From Magnetospirillum gryphiswaldense MSR-1 v2 (GTDB lineage Bacteria > Pseudomonadota > Alphaproteobacteria > Rhodospirillales > Magnetospirillaceae), in contig NC_023065.1 in assembly GCF_000513295.1 (NCBI RefSeq), positions 1,922,001 to 1,986,000 on the forward strand: a stretch of DNA of 64,000 nucleotides, written 5' to 3'. This document shows, in pieces, positions 17,638 through 25,904 of this stretch (positions within the stretch are counted from its first letter, which is position 1; the number at the start of each line of letters is the position of its first letter). The position numbers and the translations under genes are program-made. The notes under the pieces were generated by a model that saw only the letters and a program-made list of their open reading frames with translations, was not told where the DNA came from and ran no database searches.

Positions 17638-17845
17638 CCGGGACCTGGACCTCGCTGGCGGGGGCAGCACCGGCACTCGCCGCATGGACAAAAGCGTTCG
17701 CCCCTTCGGTCATGGCGGCGATGCCACGGGCGAGCGCCTCGGCCAGCGCCGGTTCATTGGCCATGGCCGCCACCTGTTCCTGCCACAGATCAAGGTAACG
17801 GCGCGCGAGCGAACTGAAATCCGGCGGCGCTTCAGACATGATCAC
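17402..17845 (-). CDS. PhaE-like small protein overlapping phaC
   Basis: 147 aa. The N-terminus MSEAPPDFSSLARRYL, DLWQEQVAAMANEPAL is an amphipathic helix like those in PHA-synthase partner subunits and phasins. The middle is Ala/Pro-rich. The C-terminus has a short coiled coil (LTRRLAALEERVAALES) and a basic tail (RRRRTRR). The start is GTG 17845 with GGGAG at 6 nt, or ATG 17839. It precedes phaC and overlaps it out of frame by about 236 nt. Codon use supports this frame at its 5' end. I infer, without similarity data, that it is a PhaE/PhaR-type activator of the short PhaC. The C-terminal third could instead be chance open frame. Confidence 0.55.
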   Translation of the reverse strand: MIMSEAPPDFSSLARRYLDLWQEQVAAMANEPALAEALARGIAAMTEGANAFVHAASAGAAPASEVQVPDAPSASARTPNVPPGSSAPGAAPAAAASAGPCHDPDGLTRRLAALEERVAALESQAGGEGGGVEGKPRRRRTRRVEMF

Positions 17846-17988
17846 ACCATACTCCCGGCGGGGGTTTTTGACCAGGGCCTCGACACCCCATCGTGTTGCA
17901 ACGCCATGAAAAATCTCTTGCCATTCGGCGCGATTGCGAAAACTCTGATAGCATAGAATGAAAATCCAACAGCGGAAGCGAAGCGACG

Positions 17989-18570
17989 ATGTCCGAGACC
18001 AAAAGCACGGCCCAAGCGCCTATCACCATCAAGAAATACGCCAACCGGCGCCTGTACAACACGGCGACGTCCAGCTATGTCACGCTGGACCACTTGGCGC
18101 AGATGGTCAAGGAAGGGACCGACTTTGTCGTCTACGATGCCAAGTCGGGCGAGGACATCACCCGCTCGGTGCTGACCCAGATCATCGTCGAGGAAGAATC
18201 CAAGGGCGGCCAGAACCTGCTGCCCATCGGCTTCCTGCGTCAGTTGATCGGCTTTTACGGCGATTCCCTGGGCGGGCTGGTGCCGCGCTACCTGGAACAT
18301 TCCATGCAGTCCTTCGCCACCAACGAACAGCAGATGCGCGCGGTGATGGAAAAGGCCCTGGACGGCCTGTTCCCGTTCAACCAGATCGAGGAAATGGGCA
18401 AGCAGAACATGGCCTTTTTCGAATCGGCCATGAAGATGTTCACCCCCAACTTCTTCCAGTTGGGCGAGGACGGCTTGCCCAGGATGCCCGCCGCGCCGGG
18501 GCTTGAGGAATTGCAGGCGCAAATGGTCGCCTTGCAGCAGCAGATCATCTCGCTGACCAAGAAGAAGTAA
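17989..18570 (+). CDS. phaR: PHA synthesis repressor PhaR
   Basis: 193 aa. The N-terminal PHB/PHA accumulation DNA-binding domain reads IKKYANRRLYNTATSSYVTLDHL (residues about 13-35). DFVVYDAKSGEDITRSVLTQII follows, then an accumulation domain repeat (GFLRQLIGFYG, GLVPRYLEHSM) and a C-terminal Gln-rich coiled coil (LEELQAQMVALQQQIISL). PhaR binds PHA granules and represses phasin and PHA genes when free. It is divergent from the phaE-like/phaC pair; a GTTGCAAC dyad lies at 17895-17902 in the shared gap and could be an operator. Confidence 0.95.
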   Translation: MSETKSTAQAPITIKKYANRRLYNTATSSYVTLDHLAQMVKEGTDFVVYDAKSGEDITRSVLTQIIVEEESKGGQNLLPIGFLRQLIGFYGDSLGGLVPRYLEHSMQSFATNEQQMRAVMEKALDGLFPFNQIEEMGKQNMAFFESAMKMFTPNFFQLGEDGLPRMPAAPGLEELQAQMVALQQQIISLTKKK

Positions 18571-18662
18571 ACCCTTCCGCCTGAATTTGATCCCATTGCC
18601 CAGCGTGAGCCTGCGGGCTTATGCTGGCCGATGGTTTTCGATCCGGTGGCAGGAGGTCGCCT

Positions 18663-19127
18663 TTGGGCGATTTGACCACATCTCCGCTTGATCCGCGCAA
18701 TGCCGCCTTGCAGATAAGGCCGACGGCAAGTGCCGCCTTGCGCCCCGCCGATCCGACCAGGGAACGCTTTCAGGTCGGCGACAACAAGGTCGCCAATCAG
18801 GATTCCGAGGCGGTCGAGGATCGGGGCGGCCAGTTTGCCATCGATGCCGATGAAACCGGCGGCCTTGGCGCCCAGGCGGTCCGGCAGAAAAGCGCCCGGG
18901 GTGGGCACGGCCTGCTGGGCGCCTTCACCAATTTCCTCGCCAAGATCTTCACCCAGGCCGATGGCACCGCCGACAGCGCCGCCTCGGTCCGATTGAACGG
19001 CATCGGCGCCTATGGCCGCGCCAATGCCCAGCAACCCCAATCCGCGGCCACCCAAGCCATGGACAATGTGCAAAATCCCGGCTTCCCCCGCCTGGCGTCA
19101 GGGCGGGTGCTGGATTTGATGGCCTGA
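18663..19127 (+). CDS. Uncharacterised small protein
   Basis: About 154 aa, not recognised. The start is TTG 18663, with a perfect AGGAGG 6 nt upstream (18651-18656); an upstream in-frame ATG at 18621 lacks such a site. The protein is polar and low in predicted order for the first 80 residues. It then has a short hydrophobic helix (GLLGAFTNFLAKIF) and an Asn/Gln/Ala-rich stretch, and ends RLASGRVLDLMA. There is no signal peptide. The good ribosome-binding site and codon bias support it as a real gene. It stands alone between phaR and an AT-rich gap. Confidence 0.6.
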   Translation: MGDLTTSPLDPRNAALQIRPTASAALRPADPTRERFQVGDNKVANQDSEAVEDRGGQFAIDADETGGLGAQAVRQKSARGGHGLLGAFTNFLAKIFTQADGTADSAASVRLNGIGAYGRANAQQPQSAATQAMDNVQNPGFPRLASGRVLDLMA

Positions 19128-19245
19128 CCCTCAAATCATACACCAGACATAAGCATGACCATCGGTATAGGCCGATGGATGAAATATTGCGCACAAAGCC
19201 CTCCGATCACATATCGGATAAGGGGCGTTTAATATCCATTTAATA

Positions 19246-19290
19246 TTTGAACTTACTGTTCAAACATCGGCCATTCGTCTAAAATTTAGA
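19246..19290. promoter_or_regulatory. AT-rich region with inverted repeats upstream of the EAL gene
   Basis: The 293-bp gap 19128-19420 is much richer in A/T than its surroundings. It contains TTTGAAC-ttact-GTTCAAA (19246-19264) and TCTAAA-a-TTTAGA (19278-19290). A smaller hairpin CCATCGG-tatagg-CCGATGG lies at 19159-19178. The dyads look like operators, with a TTGACG at 19307-19312 as a possible -35. The regulator is unknown. Confidence 0.35.
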
Positions 19291-19420
19291 TAAAATTGTC
19301 ATCAATTTGACGATAAATACTTGCGATTATTCCCTTGCATTACATCTATCCCAGCCCTATCAGCCTGTGCGGATAACACAAAAAGCGGCAACCGCAGGAT
19401 GTGTGGGGAGGGAGCAGATA

Positions 19421-19471
19421 ATGCACACGACAACCAGGATCACACCGCCCAGTCACCGAGGTCGGGCATGA
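19421..19471 (+). CDS. Leader ORF coupled to the EAL gene
   Basis: A 16-codon ORF (MHTTTRITPP and so on) with a strong GGGGAGGGAG ribosome-binding site about 7 nt before its ATG. Its TGA overlaps the ATG of the EAL-domain gene as ATGA. No similar ribosome-binding site serves the longer gene directly, so ribosomes probably reach it by termination-reinitiation. The ORF is too short to recognise and may act only in cis. Confidence 0.4.
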   Translation: MHTTTRITPPSHRGRA

Positions 19472-21192
19472 GCCGCCCGGCCCATGCCCGGCGACTGGAC
19501 ATCTATGTGGCTTTCGCCTTCGCCGCCGCCGATGTGTTGCTGGAAATCGACAAGGATGGACAAGTGCTCTTCGCCGTCGGTGCCGCCCGCGCCTTGCTGG
19601 GCTGGCCGGCGCGCGTGCTGTCCGGCATGCGCCTTGACGATTTGATCGCCCCCGCCGACCATGGCCGTGCCGCCGCCGCACTGGCGACCATGGCCCGGGG
19701 CGAGCGTGTGCGCAATTCGTCGGTTTCATTACGCAAACAGGACGGCAGCGTATCGCCCGGCCTGCTGTCTGGCTATCGTAGTCCCGATGATTCCACACAT
19801 CTTTTGGTGGTTCTGGGGCATTCTTCTTGCAGTTGCGCGCCCTTGGAACGAAGACTGGCGCAAAGCGGCCTCTTGGATCAGGACAGCTTTCAGGCCCGAA
19901 CCCGCCATCTGCTGGACCAGGACAGCAGCGACGCCCCCTATGTGCTGACCATGATCGATTTGCCGGAAATCCCCCGCCTGCGCCAGCAGGCGGGCACCGA
20001 ACAGACGGAAAGCATGGTCGCCGCCATCGGCGCCTACTTACGCGATCATTCCATCGGCGGCGACACCGCCGGTCAGTTCAACGACACCACCTATGGCTTG
20101 GTGCACGATTCTAATCTGGTGCGTGACGACATTTCCGCCGCCATCAATGACATCGCCCGCCAGACGGTGCCGGACGGCCCGCCCATGCTGGCCAAAACCC
20201 ATTCCATCACCCTGGACGTGGCCGACGCCTCGCCCGAGGAAGCCGCCGCCGCCCTGACCCACGCGGTCACCGGTTTTATCAACGATGGCGGTGGCGGCAC
20301 CCTGGCCGCCCTGTCCGCCGACCTGCAACCGCGCATGTCCGACGCCATGACCCGCATGCGCGCCTTGCGCCGGTTGATCGAGCGCGGTGACTTTCACATG
20401 GTGTTCCAGCCCATCGTCGATTTGTGGACCAACACCATCCAGCACATGGAATGTCTGGTGCGGCTGGGCGACAGCGACGCCACCCCGTTCGACACCGTCA
20501 CCTTCGCCGAAAGCATGGGCCTTGCCGGCCAGTTCGATCTGGCGGTGTGTGAGCGCATGTTCGCCATGATGCGCCAGGGACCGGCCTCGGACCCCGCCTT
20601 GAAATTCGCCATCAACCTGTCGGGCCGCACCCTGACCTCGCCCGACAGCACCAGCCGATTGCGTCGACTGCTGGACGGCGCCGCCGACCTGCGCGGCAGG
20701 GTATCGTTCGAGATCACCGAATCGGCGGCCATGGGCGAACTGGCCGCCGTCAATGCCCTGTTGCAGGAAATCCGGGCCAAGGGCTTTCCGGTCTGCCTCG
20801 ATGATTTCGGTGCCGGCGCCGCCGCTTTTCATTACCTGCGCGAACTCAAGGTCGATCACGTCAAGATCGACGGGCTTTACATCAAGAATGCCCTCAGGAG
20901 CGGCGAAAGCGTCTCGTTCATCAAGGCCATCGTCGGCCTGTGCGCGGAATTGGGCATCAGCACCACCGCCGAATGCGTGGAAGACCCGGAAACGGCAAAC
21001 CTGTTGAAGTTGCTTAAAGTAAAGCGCGGCCAAGGCTGGTATTTCGGCAAACCGTTCCGTCCGGCTCATATGGCCGCAGCCGACACCAAAACCCCCTGGG
21101 TTACCGCCCAAACATCCTGGCGCAATGGCTTGCTGTGCTTCGTCCCCCCCGATGGCAATCTGGGTCGCCTCGGTGCACCGTCGTCGCGGTGA
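19468..21192 (+). CDS. PAS / degenerate GGDEF / EAL signalling protein
   Basis: About 574 aa, cytoplasmic. An N-terminal PAS-like domain (residues about 15-110; VLLEIDKDGQVLFAVGAA) is followed by a region shaped like GGDEF but reading AGQFNDTTYGLV where RxGGDEF is expected, so no cyclase activity. The C-terminal EAL domain has ECLVRL in place of ExLxR, AINLSG, EITES, CLDDFGAG, VKIDG, AECVE and GQGWYFGKP. The metal and catalytic residues are thus mostly kept, and c-di-GMP hydrolysis is plausible. The start at 19468 overlaps a leader ORF; in-frame upstream starts (TTG 19321, ATG 19399) give a poorly conserved extension. The cysteine in place of Gly in AECVE is unusual. Confidence 0.82.
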   Translation: MSRPAHARRLDIYVAFAFAAADVLLEIDKDGQVLFAVGAARALLGWPARVLSGMRLDDLIAPADHGRAAAALATMARGERVRNSSVSLRKQDGSVSPGLLSGYRSPDDSTHLLVVLGHSSCSCAPLERRLAQSGLLDQDSFQARTRHLLDQDSSDAPYVLTMIDLPEIPRLRQQAGTEQTESMVAAIGAYLRDHSIGGDTAGQFNDTTYGLVHDSNLVRDDISAAINDIARQTVPDGPPMLAKTHSITLDVADASPEEAAAALTHAVTGFINDGGGGTLAALSADLQPRMSDAMTRMRALRRLIERGDFHMVFQPIVDLWTNTIQHMECLVRLGDSDATPFDTVTFAESMGLAGQFDLAVCERMFAMMRQGPASDPALKFAINLSGRTLTSPDSTSRLRRLLDGAADLRGRVSFEITESAAMGELAAVNALLQEIRAKGFPVCLDDFGAGAAAFHYLRELKVDHVKIDGLYIKNALRSGESVSFIKAIVGLCAELGISTTAECVEDPETANLLKLLKVKRGQGWYFGKPFRPAHMAAADTKTPWVTAQTSWRNGLLCFVPPDGNLGRLGAPSSR

Positions 21193-21547
21193 ATTCAGAC
21201 AAATCCGCACGGACCGCGTAGAATTTCGGATATCCACAGTGGTATCACCGCACCCAAAGGCGCATATACCCATAGCGACACCAACCTGGGCGCTGGTTCA
21301 CAGCTCGGGCAAAGCATTTCCTGGAACGCCCTCTTCACCCGAGGTTGTTTTGACGGCAAAAACAATTAAACAAAATATACAATTGGCAATTCTACATTCA
21401 CTCCAGACTTCATATCAATGAGGTCATAAGCAAGATATCCCGTATTGCCTGTTATCGGTTTTCAGACTATGGACTGCACAGTCAAAGAGCACCGTTACAA
21501 CAAGTATGACTTTCATTCAGCCACAGCAACGAAGCCAGTAACGCCCC
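21193..21547. other. Intergenic region, 355 bp, no gene seen
   Basis: The second half (about 21350-21540) is A/T-rich and most likely carries the promoter of the XRE regulator gene. No convincing ORF, terminator hairpin, RNA gene or repeat was found in it. Confidence 0.5.
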
Positions 21548-21943
21548 ATGACCGAAGAAAAAGCCCCCCCCATTTCACGCCCGGTCAATCGCGCCAATGA
21601 TACGGATCGCCACGTGGGCACCCGCATCCGCGAGCGCCGTATCATGCTGGGCCTGTCTCAGCAGCAGATGGCCGATCTGATCGGTGTAACCTATCAACAG
21701 GCGCACAAATACGAACGCGGCATCAACCGCATTTCCGCCGGACGTCTGTATGAAATCGCCCAGGTTCTGGGGGTTCCGGTCAGCTACTTCTTTGAAGGCC
21801 TGGACAACCAGCGGGCCACCGACCTGACCGCCCGCCAGCGCATGTGCCTGGAACTGGCCCGCAATTTCTCGAGCATCCAGAACGAAAAGCATCAGGAAGC
21901 CTTGTCGCAGATGGCCCGCGCATTGGCTGCCGCTGAAGACTGA
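21548..21943 (+). CDS. XRE-family regulator, PraR-like
   Basis: 131 aa. The helix-turn-helix domain spans residues about 22-78: HVGTRIRERRIMLGLSQQQ, MADLIGVTYQQAHKYERG, NRISAGRLYEIAQVLGVPVSYFFEG. The layout and wording match the alphaproteobacterial PraR family (rhizobial and Azorhizobium regulators of biofilm, PHB and symbiosis genes). The flanks, with a polar N-terminus and a C-terminal helix (ARQRMCLELARNF), are also typical. It lies alone after an AT-rich gap and convergent to queG. The exact targets here are unknown. Confidence 0.85.
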   Translation: MTEEKAPPISRPVNRANDTDRHVGTRIRERRIMLGLSQQQMADLIGVTYQQAHKYERGINRISAGRLYEIAQVLGVPVSYFFEGLDNQRATDLTARQRMCLELARNFSSIQNEKHQEALSQMARALAAAED

Positions 21944-21995
21944 TCCGCCTTCCCCATGATGTGGACGAAGGGCGACCACCGGTCGCCCTTCGTCG

Positions 21996-23021
21996 TTATG
22001 GAGACGACAACTTTTCGACAGCCCACGATGCGCTTTCCGCCACCGATGGATTTTGGTGTGTCAGCAAGGCCCGCGCCGCCGGCAACAATCGCCGATCACC
22101 ACTGTTGCCCATGGCCACCAGGACGTTGCGCAGCAACCGATCCAGGCCGATGCGCTTGACCGGTGAACCGGCGAACACCTGGCGGAAACCAGGATCATCC
22201 AAGCTCGCCAGATCGTCCAGACGCGGCGCCTGCATTTCCATGCGCGGCAAATAATCGGGATCGGTGGTGGCAGGGGCGAACTTGTTCCACGGACAGGCAG
22301 CCATGCAATCGTCGCAGCCATAGATGCGGTTGCCCAGGCGTGACCGCAATTCCGGGTCGATGGCGCCCTGATACTCGATGGTCAGATAGGAAATGCAGCG
22401 CCGGGGCTCGATCCGCCCCTGCCCGTCCAAGGCGCCGGTCGGACAGGCATCGACACAGGCCTGGCACGAGCCGCAATGATCGGCCTGCACCGGATCGGGC
22501 GGCAGGTCCAAGGTGGTGTAGATTTCCCCCAGGAACAGCCACGAGCCGAAATCGCGCGACACCACATTGGTGTGCCGCCCCTGCCAGCCCAGACCCGAAC
22601 GGGCGGCGATGGGCTTTTCCATCACCGGGGCGGTGTCGACGAAAACCTTGAGGTCGCCGCCCAGATTGTCGACCATCCAGCGGGCCAGCGCCTTCAGCCG
22701 CTTTTTCACCACGTCGTGGTAATCCTTACCGCGGGCATAGACGCTGATATTGCCGCGATCACCCTGCTCCAGCAGGGCCAGGGCATCGCCCGCCGGGGCG
22801 TAATTGCTGCCTAAAGTCACCACCGAGCGGACTTCGGCCCACAGGCCTTGCGGGCTGGCCCGCTGATCCATGCGCTCGGCCATCCAGCCCATGCCGCCGT
22901 GGCGGCCCTCGGCTACATACTGATCAAGCGCCGCCCGCCACGCCGGATCGGCGACAGCGGGGGCGAAGCCAACCGCGTCGAAGCCCAATTCCAAGGCCTT
23001 GGCGCGTATTTTGGCTTTCAT
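21996..23021 (-). CDS. queG: Epoxyqueuosine reductase
   Basis: Cobalamin- and Fe-S-dependent enzyme of the last step of queuosine tRNA modification, 341 aa. Two [4Fe-4S] clusters are visible: CGSCQACVDACPTGA (about residue 185) and CDDCMAACPWNK (about 235). The N-terminal reductase domain (DTAPVMEKPIAARSGLGWQG) and the C-terminal HEAT-like repeat (LDRLLRNVLVAMGNSGD) complete the family pattern. It starts 3 nt after the queF stop, so both queuosine enzymes are co-expressed with hldE. Confidence 0.95.
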   Translation of the reverse strand: MKAKIRAKALELGFDAVGFAPAVADPAWRAALDQYVAEGRHGGMGWMAERMDQRASPQGLWAEVRSVVTLGSNYAPAGDALALLEQGDRGNISVYARGKDYHDVVKKRLKALARWMVDNLGGDLKVFVDTAPVMEKPIAARSGLGWQGRHTNVVSRDFGSWLFLGEIYTTLDLPPDPVQADHCGSCQACVDACPTGALDGQGRIEPRRCISYLTIEYQGAIDPELRSRLGNRIYGCDDCMAACPWNKFAPATTDPDYLPRMEMQAPRLDDLASLDDPGFRQVFAGSPVKRIGLDRLLRNVLVAMGNSGDRRLLPAARALLTHQNPSVAESASWAVEKLSSP

Positions 23022-23024
23022 TCC

Positions 23025-23483
23025 CTAGCCACGGCCGCGATAGGGGGGGACGCCCTGATCCGGCAGCCACAGCCCAGCCGGCGGCGCCCCGGTCTGCCAG
23101 AACACGTCGATGGGAATACCACCGCGCGGATACCAATACCCACCGATGCGCAGCCATTTGGGTTTGGTTGCGTCGACCACCCGCTTGCCGATCATCACCG
23201 TGCAGGCCTCGTGAAAGGCGCCATGGTTGCGGAAACTGCCCAGGAACAGCTTCAGCGACTTGGATTCCACCAGATGGTTTTCGGGAACATAGTCGATGAC
23301 CAGATGGGCGAAATCGGGCTGACCGGTGATCGGACACAACGAGGTGAATTCCGGTGCGGTGAAACGCACCAGATAAGTATCGCCGGGATGGGGGTTGGGC
23401 ACCACTTCCAGCCGGGCCGCCTCGGGATCGTCGGGCAGCGCCGCGGACTGGCCCAATTGGGTCAGGTGAGGATAATCGGCCAT
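23025..23483 (-). CDS. queF: NADPH-dependent 7-cyano-7-deazaguanine reductase
   Basis: Reduces preQ0 to preQ1 in queuosine synthesis, 152 aa, the short unimodular form. The catalytic Cys is in [14 protein letters not shown], and the NADPH motif [20 protein letters not shown] follows. The C-terminal [19 protein letters not shown] is standard. The start is ATG 23483, with GGGAAA upstream; the longer open frame is inside hldE and not conserved. The hldE stop lies 2 nt upstream and queG follows by 3 nt. Confidence 0.95.
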   Translation of the reverse strand: MADYPHLTQLGQSAALPDDPEAARLEVVPNPHPGDTYLVRFTAPEFTSLCPITGQPDFAHLVIDYVPENHLVESKSLKLFLGSFRNHGAFHEACTVMIGKRVVDATKPKWLRIGGYWYPRGGIPIDVFWQTGAPPAGLWLPDQGVPPYRGRG

Positions 23484-23485
23484 GT

Positions 23486-24952
23486 CTATTTCCCGTTCAT
23501 CTTCTTGATGGTGTTGGTAGTGCTTTGGCCTTCCACCAGATTGGCCAGCACCACCCGTCCGCCCCAACCGATGACGTCATCGGCTCCCACCACGGTCGCC
23601 ACCGTGTAATCGGCGCCCTTGACCAGGACATCGGGGCGCAAATGGCGGATCAGCTCCAAAGGCGTGTCCTCGCCGAAGATCACCACCATATCGACCATGG
23701 ACAGCGACGCCAGCACGGTGGCCCTGGCCGCTTCCGACTGCACCGGACGGGTCGGACCCTTGAGGCGGGCGACCGAGGCGTCGGAGTTCAGCCCCACCAC
23801 CAGCCGGTCGCACGCCGCCCGCGCCTGGGTCAGCAACGAGATATGGCCGGGATGCAACAGGTCGAAGCAGCCATTGGTGAAGCCGACGCTTTCACCCTTG
23901 CGGCGCCAGATTTCCACCTGATCGCGAGCACCCTCCCACCCCAGAACCTTGGTCTCGCCCAGGCACAAATCGTCGTGATGAAGGGCGGCGACCACCTCGT
24001 CGGCATAGGCGACGGCGGTGCCGACCTTGGCGACGACGATACCGGCGGCGACATTGGCCAGACGCGCGCCGTCCAGCAGCGAACCGCCGGCGGCCAGCAC
24101 GGCGGCCAAGGTGGCGACCACGGTGTCGCCGGCGCCCGAGACGTCGAACACCTCGCGCGCCTGGGCCGGCAGGTGATGCACCTGACCGTCATCGGTCACC
24201 AGGGTCATACCGTCCTGCGACCGGGTGGCCAACACCGCGCCGACGCCGCAAGAGGTGATCAGGTGGCGACAGGCGGCGACGATGCCGGCATCGTCCGCCA
24301 CGTTCATGCCGGTGGCCTCGAACAATTCCTTGCGATTGGGGGTCAGCACGGTGGCGCCGCGATAGCGGCTGTAATCCGTGCCCTTGGGATCGACCACCAC
24401 CGGCACGCCGCATTCCTTGGCCACCTTGATCAGTTCCGCCGGAACCGGCACCGACAAGACGCCCTTGCCGTAATCGGACAACACGACCGCGCCCGAACGC
24501 CCGATCAGGGTACCGGCCCGGTCCAGCACCTGACGCACGCTGGTGGCCGCCAGTGCCTGACTGGTCTCGCGGTCGGCCCGCAGCAATTGCTGGGCCGAGG
24601 CGAAAAAGCGGGTCTTGATGGTGGTCTGGCGCTGGCTTTCCACCACCAGACAGGGGTCGATGCCGGCATGGTCGCCCAGCAGCCGCCCGACTTCGCGCCC
24701 GGCATCGTCGTCGCCGACCACGGCGACGAAGGTGGGCACCGCCCCCAAGGCCACCAGATTGCGCACCACGTTGCCGGCCCCGCCCAGCATGGCCGCCTCG
24801 CGCTCGATGCGCAGCACCGGAATGGGCGCCTCGGGTGAAATGCGCTCGACCGCGCCATAGATGAAGCGATCCAGCATGGCGTCGCCGACGCACAACACTG
24901 GCTTGTCCTTCAAACCGGCGACCCGATCGGCCAGCACAGAAAGTTCGGTCAT
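23486..24952 (-). CDS. hldE: Bifunctional heptose-7-phosphate kinase / adenylyltransferase
   Basis: Makes ADP-heptose for the LPS inner core, about 488 aa. The N-terminal PfkB-type kinase has [11 protein letters not shown] and the anion hole [15 protein letters not shown] (near residue 265). The C-terminal nucleotidyltransferase begins near residue 345 with [17 protein letters not shown] and has [11 protein letters not shown] and VKGADY. ATG 24952 gives the usual [11 protein letters not shown] start; an in-frame TTG at 24976 is an alternative. It is 69 bp downstream of a metallophosphatase gene and abuts queF. Confidence 0.95.
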   Translation of the reverse strand: MTELSVLADRVAGLKDKPVLCVGDAMLDRFIYGAVERISPEAPIPVLRIEREAAMLGGAGNVVRNLVALGAVPTFVAVVGDDDAGREVGRLLGDHAGIDPCLVVESQRQTTIKTRFFASAQQLLRADRETSQALAATSVRQVLDRAGTLIGRSGAVVLSDYGKGVLSVPVPAELIKVAKECGVPVVVDPKGTDYSRYRGATVLTPNRKELFEATGMNVADDAGIVAACRHLITSCGVGAVLATRSQDGMTLVTDDGQVHHLPAQAREVFDVSGAGDTVVATLAAVLAAGGSLLDGARLANVAAGIVVAKVGTAVAYADEVVAALHHDDLCLGETKVLGWEGARDQVEIWRRKGESVGFTNGCFDLLHPGHISLLTQARAACDRLVVGLNSDASVARLKGPTRPVQSEAARATVLASLSMVDMVVIFGEDTPLELIRHLRPDVLVKGADYTVATVVGADDVIGWGGRVVLANLVEGQSTTNTIKKMNGK

Positions 24953-25021
24953 GGATTGATCCCGCGTGATGTCCAACCGGTCAGCTAACCCAAGGACAGC
25001 AGGGTTGCAAGAAAAATGCCT

Positions 25022-25783
25022 TCAGGTGCGGAGGAAGTCCCGCGATGCGCCGTGCAGAACCAGGGCGGTCAGACGATTGCTGTCATAGGCGCGGGTGTCG
25101 ATGCCGATACGGTTGTGCCGCACCTCAGGCTCTGGCGTTGGGGTGTGACCATGCACCACCACCTTGCCATGCCAACGCCCATCATCGAGAAATTCATGGC
25201 GTATCCACAGCAAATCCGCCGGGTCCTGATGCTCGAGCGCGATGCCGGGCCGGATACCGGCATGGACGAACAGGTAATCCCCTTCCTGATGACAGACCGG
25301 CAGACCGGCGAGGAAGTCGCGATGCGCTTTCGGCAGGTTGCGCGCCAACACGGCCTGCACCGCCTTGAGATCACGTTCCCACCCCGACGCCGGCAGGGAT
25401 GCGGCGTAAGAGCGCACGGTATCCAGACCGCCATAGGCGCACCACCCCCTGCCCACCGCCACATTATCGAGAAAATCCAGCATCACTTCTTCATGGTTGC
25501 CCTTCAGGCAAATCCACTGCGCCGCCGCCAGCGGTCCCGGCGGCGGACCAGCCATCAGACACTCCACCACCTGGCGCGAGTGCGGACCGCGATCAATGAA
25601 ATCGCCCAGAAAAACCAGGGCCAGACGCGCCGGTGCACGGCGCTCGACATCGGCGGCAATCAGTTCCAACAGTCCCCGCAACAGATCGACGCGGCCATGA
25701 ATATCGCCAATGGCGTAAACGCAGGCCCCCACAGGAACGCAAGGATTGTTGGAAGGATCGACCTGAGCTTCAGGACTGTTCAT
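25022..25783 (-). CDS. Metallophosphoesterase (serine/threonine phosphatase or ApaH-like)
   Basis: 253 aa, calcineurin-like fold. Metal-binding motifs appear in order: AIGDIHGRVDLL (residues about 24-35), GDFIDRGPHSRQVV (about 60), LKGNHEEVM (about 94), HAGIRPG and VVHGHTP. This is the pattern of PrpA/PrpE-type protein phosphatases and symmetrical Ap4A hydrolases. The substrate cannot be told from sequence. It lies upstream of hldE on the same strand and could be in that operon, though without overlap. Confidence 0.88.
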   Translation of the reverse strand: MNSPEAQVDPSNNPCVPVGACVYAIGDIHGRVDLLRGLLELIAADVERRAPARLALVFLGDFIDRGPHSRQVVECLMAGPPPGPLAAAQWICLKGNHEEVMLDFLDNVAVGRGWCAYGGLDTVRSYAASLPASGWERDLKAVQAVLARNLPKAHRDFLAGLPVCHQEGDYLFVHAGIRPGIALEHQDPADLLWIRHEFLDDGRWHGKVVVHGHTPTPEPEVRHNRIGIDTRAYDSNRLTALVLHGASRDFLRT

Positions 25784-25904
25784 TTCGTTCTAGGCGCTCC
25801 AGCCGGGTCGTTGTATTTTGGACCCCAATGAACTTTGCCCGTTTACACGCGCAAGGACAACGCCGCCGGATCAGTCCCGGCGGTTTCGCCAGAATGGGGA
25901 ACAG

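Noticed and set aside
17402-17691. A frameshift joining the PhaE-like and PhaC-like ORFs into one fused protein
   Set aside because: Both frames stay open well past the overlap, and each has its own plausible ending or conserved start, so an overlap of two genes is simpler than a sequencing error.
21350-21420. A possible sigma-54 promoter (TTGGCAATTCTACATTC) before the PraR-like gene
   Set aside because: The -12 GC element is missing; the match is only half of the consensus in an AT-rich stretch.
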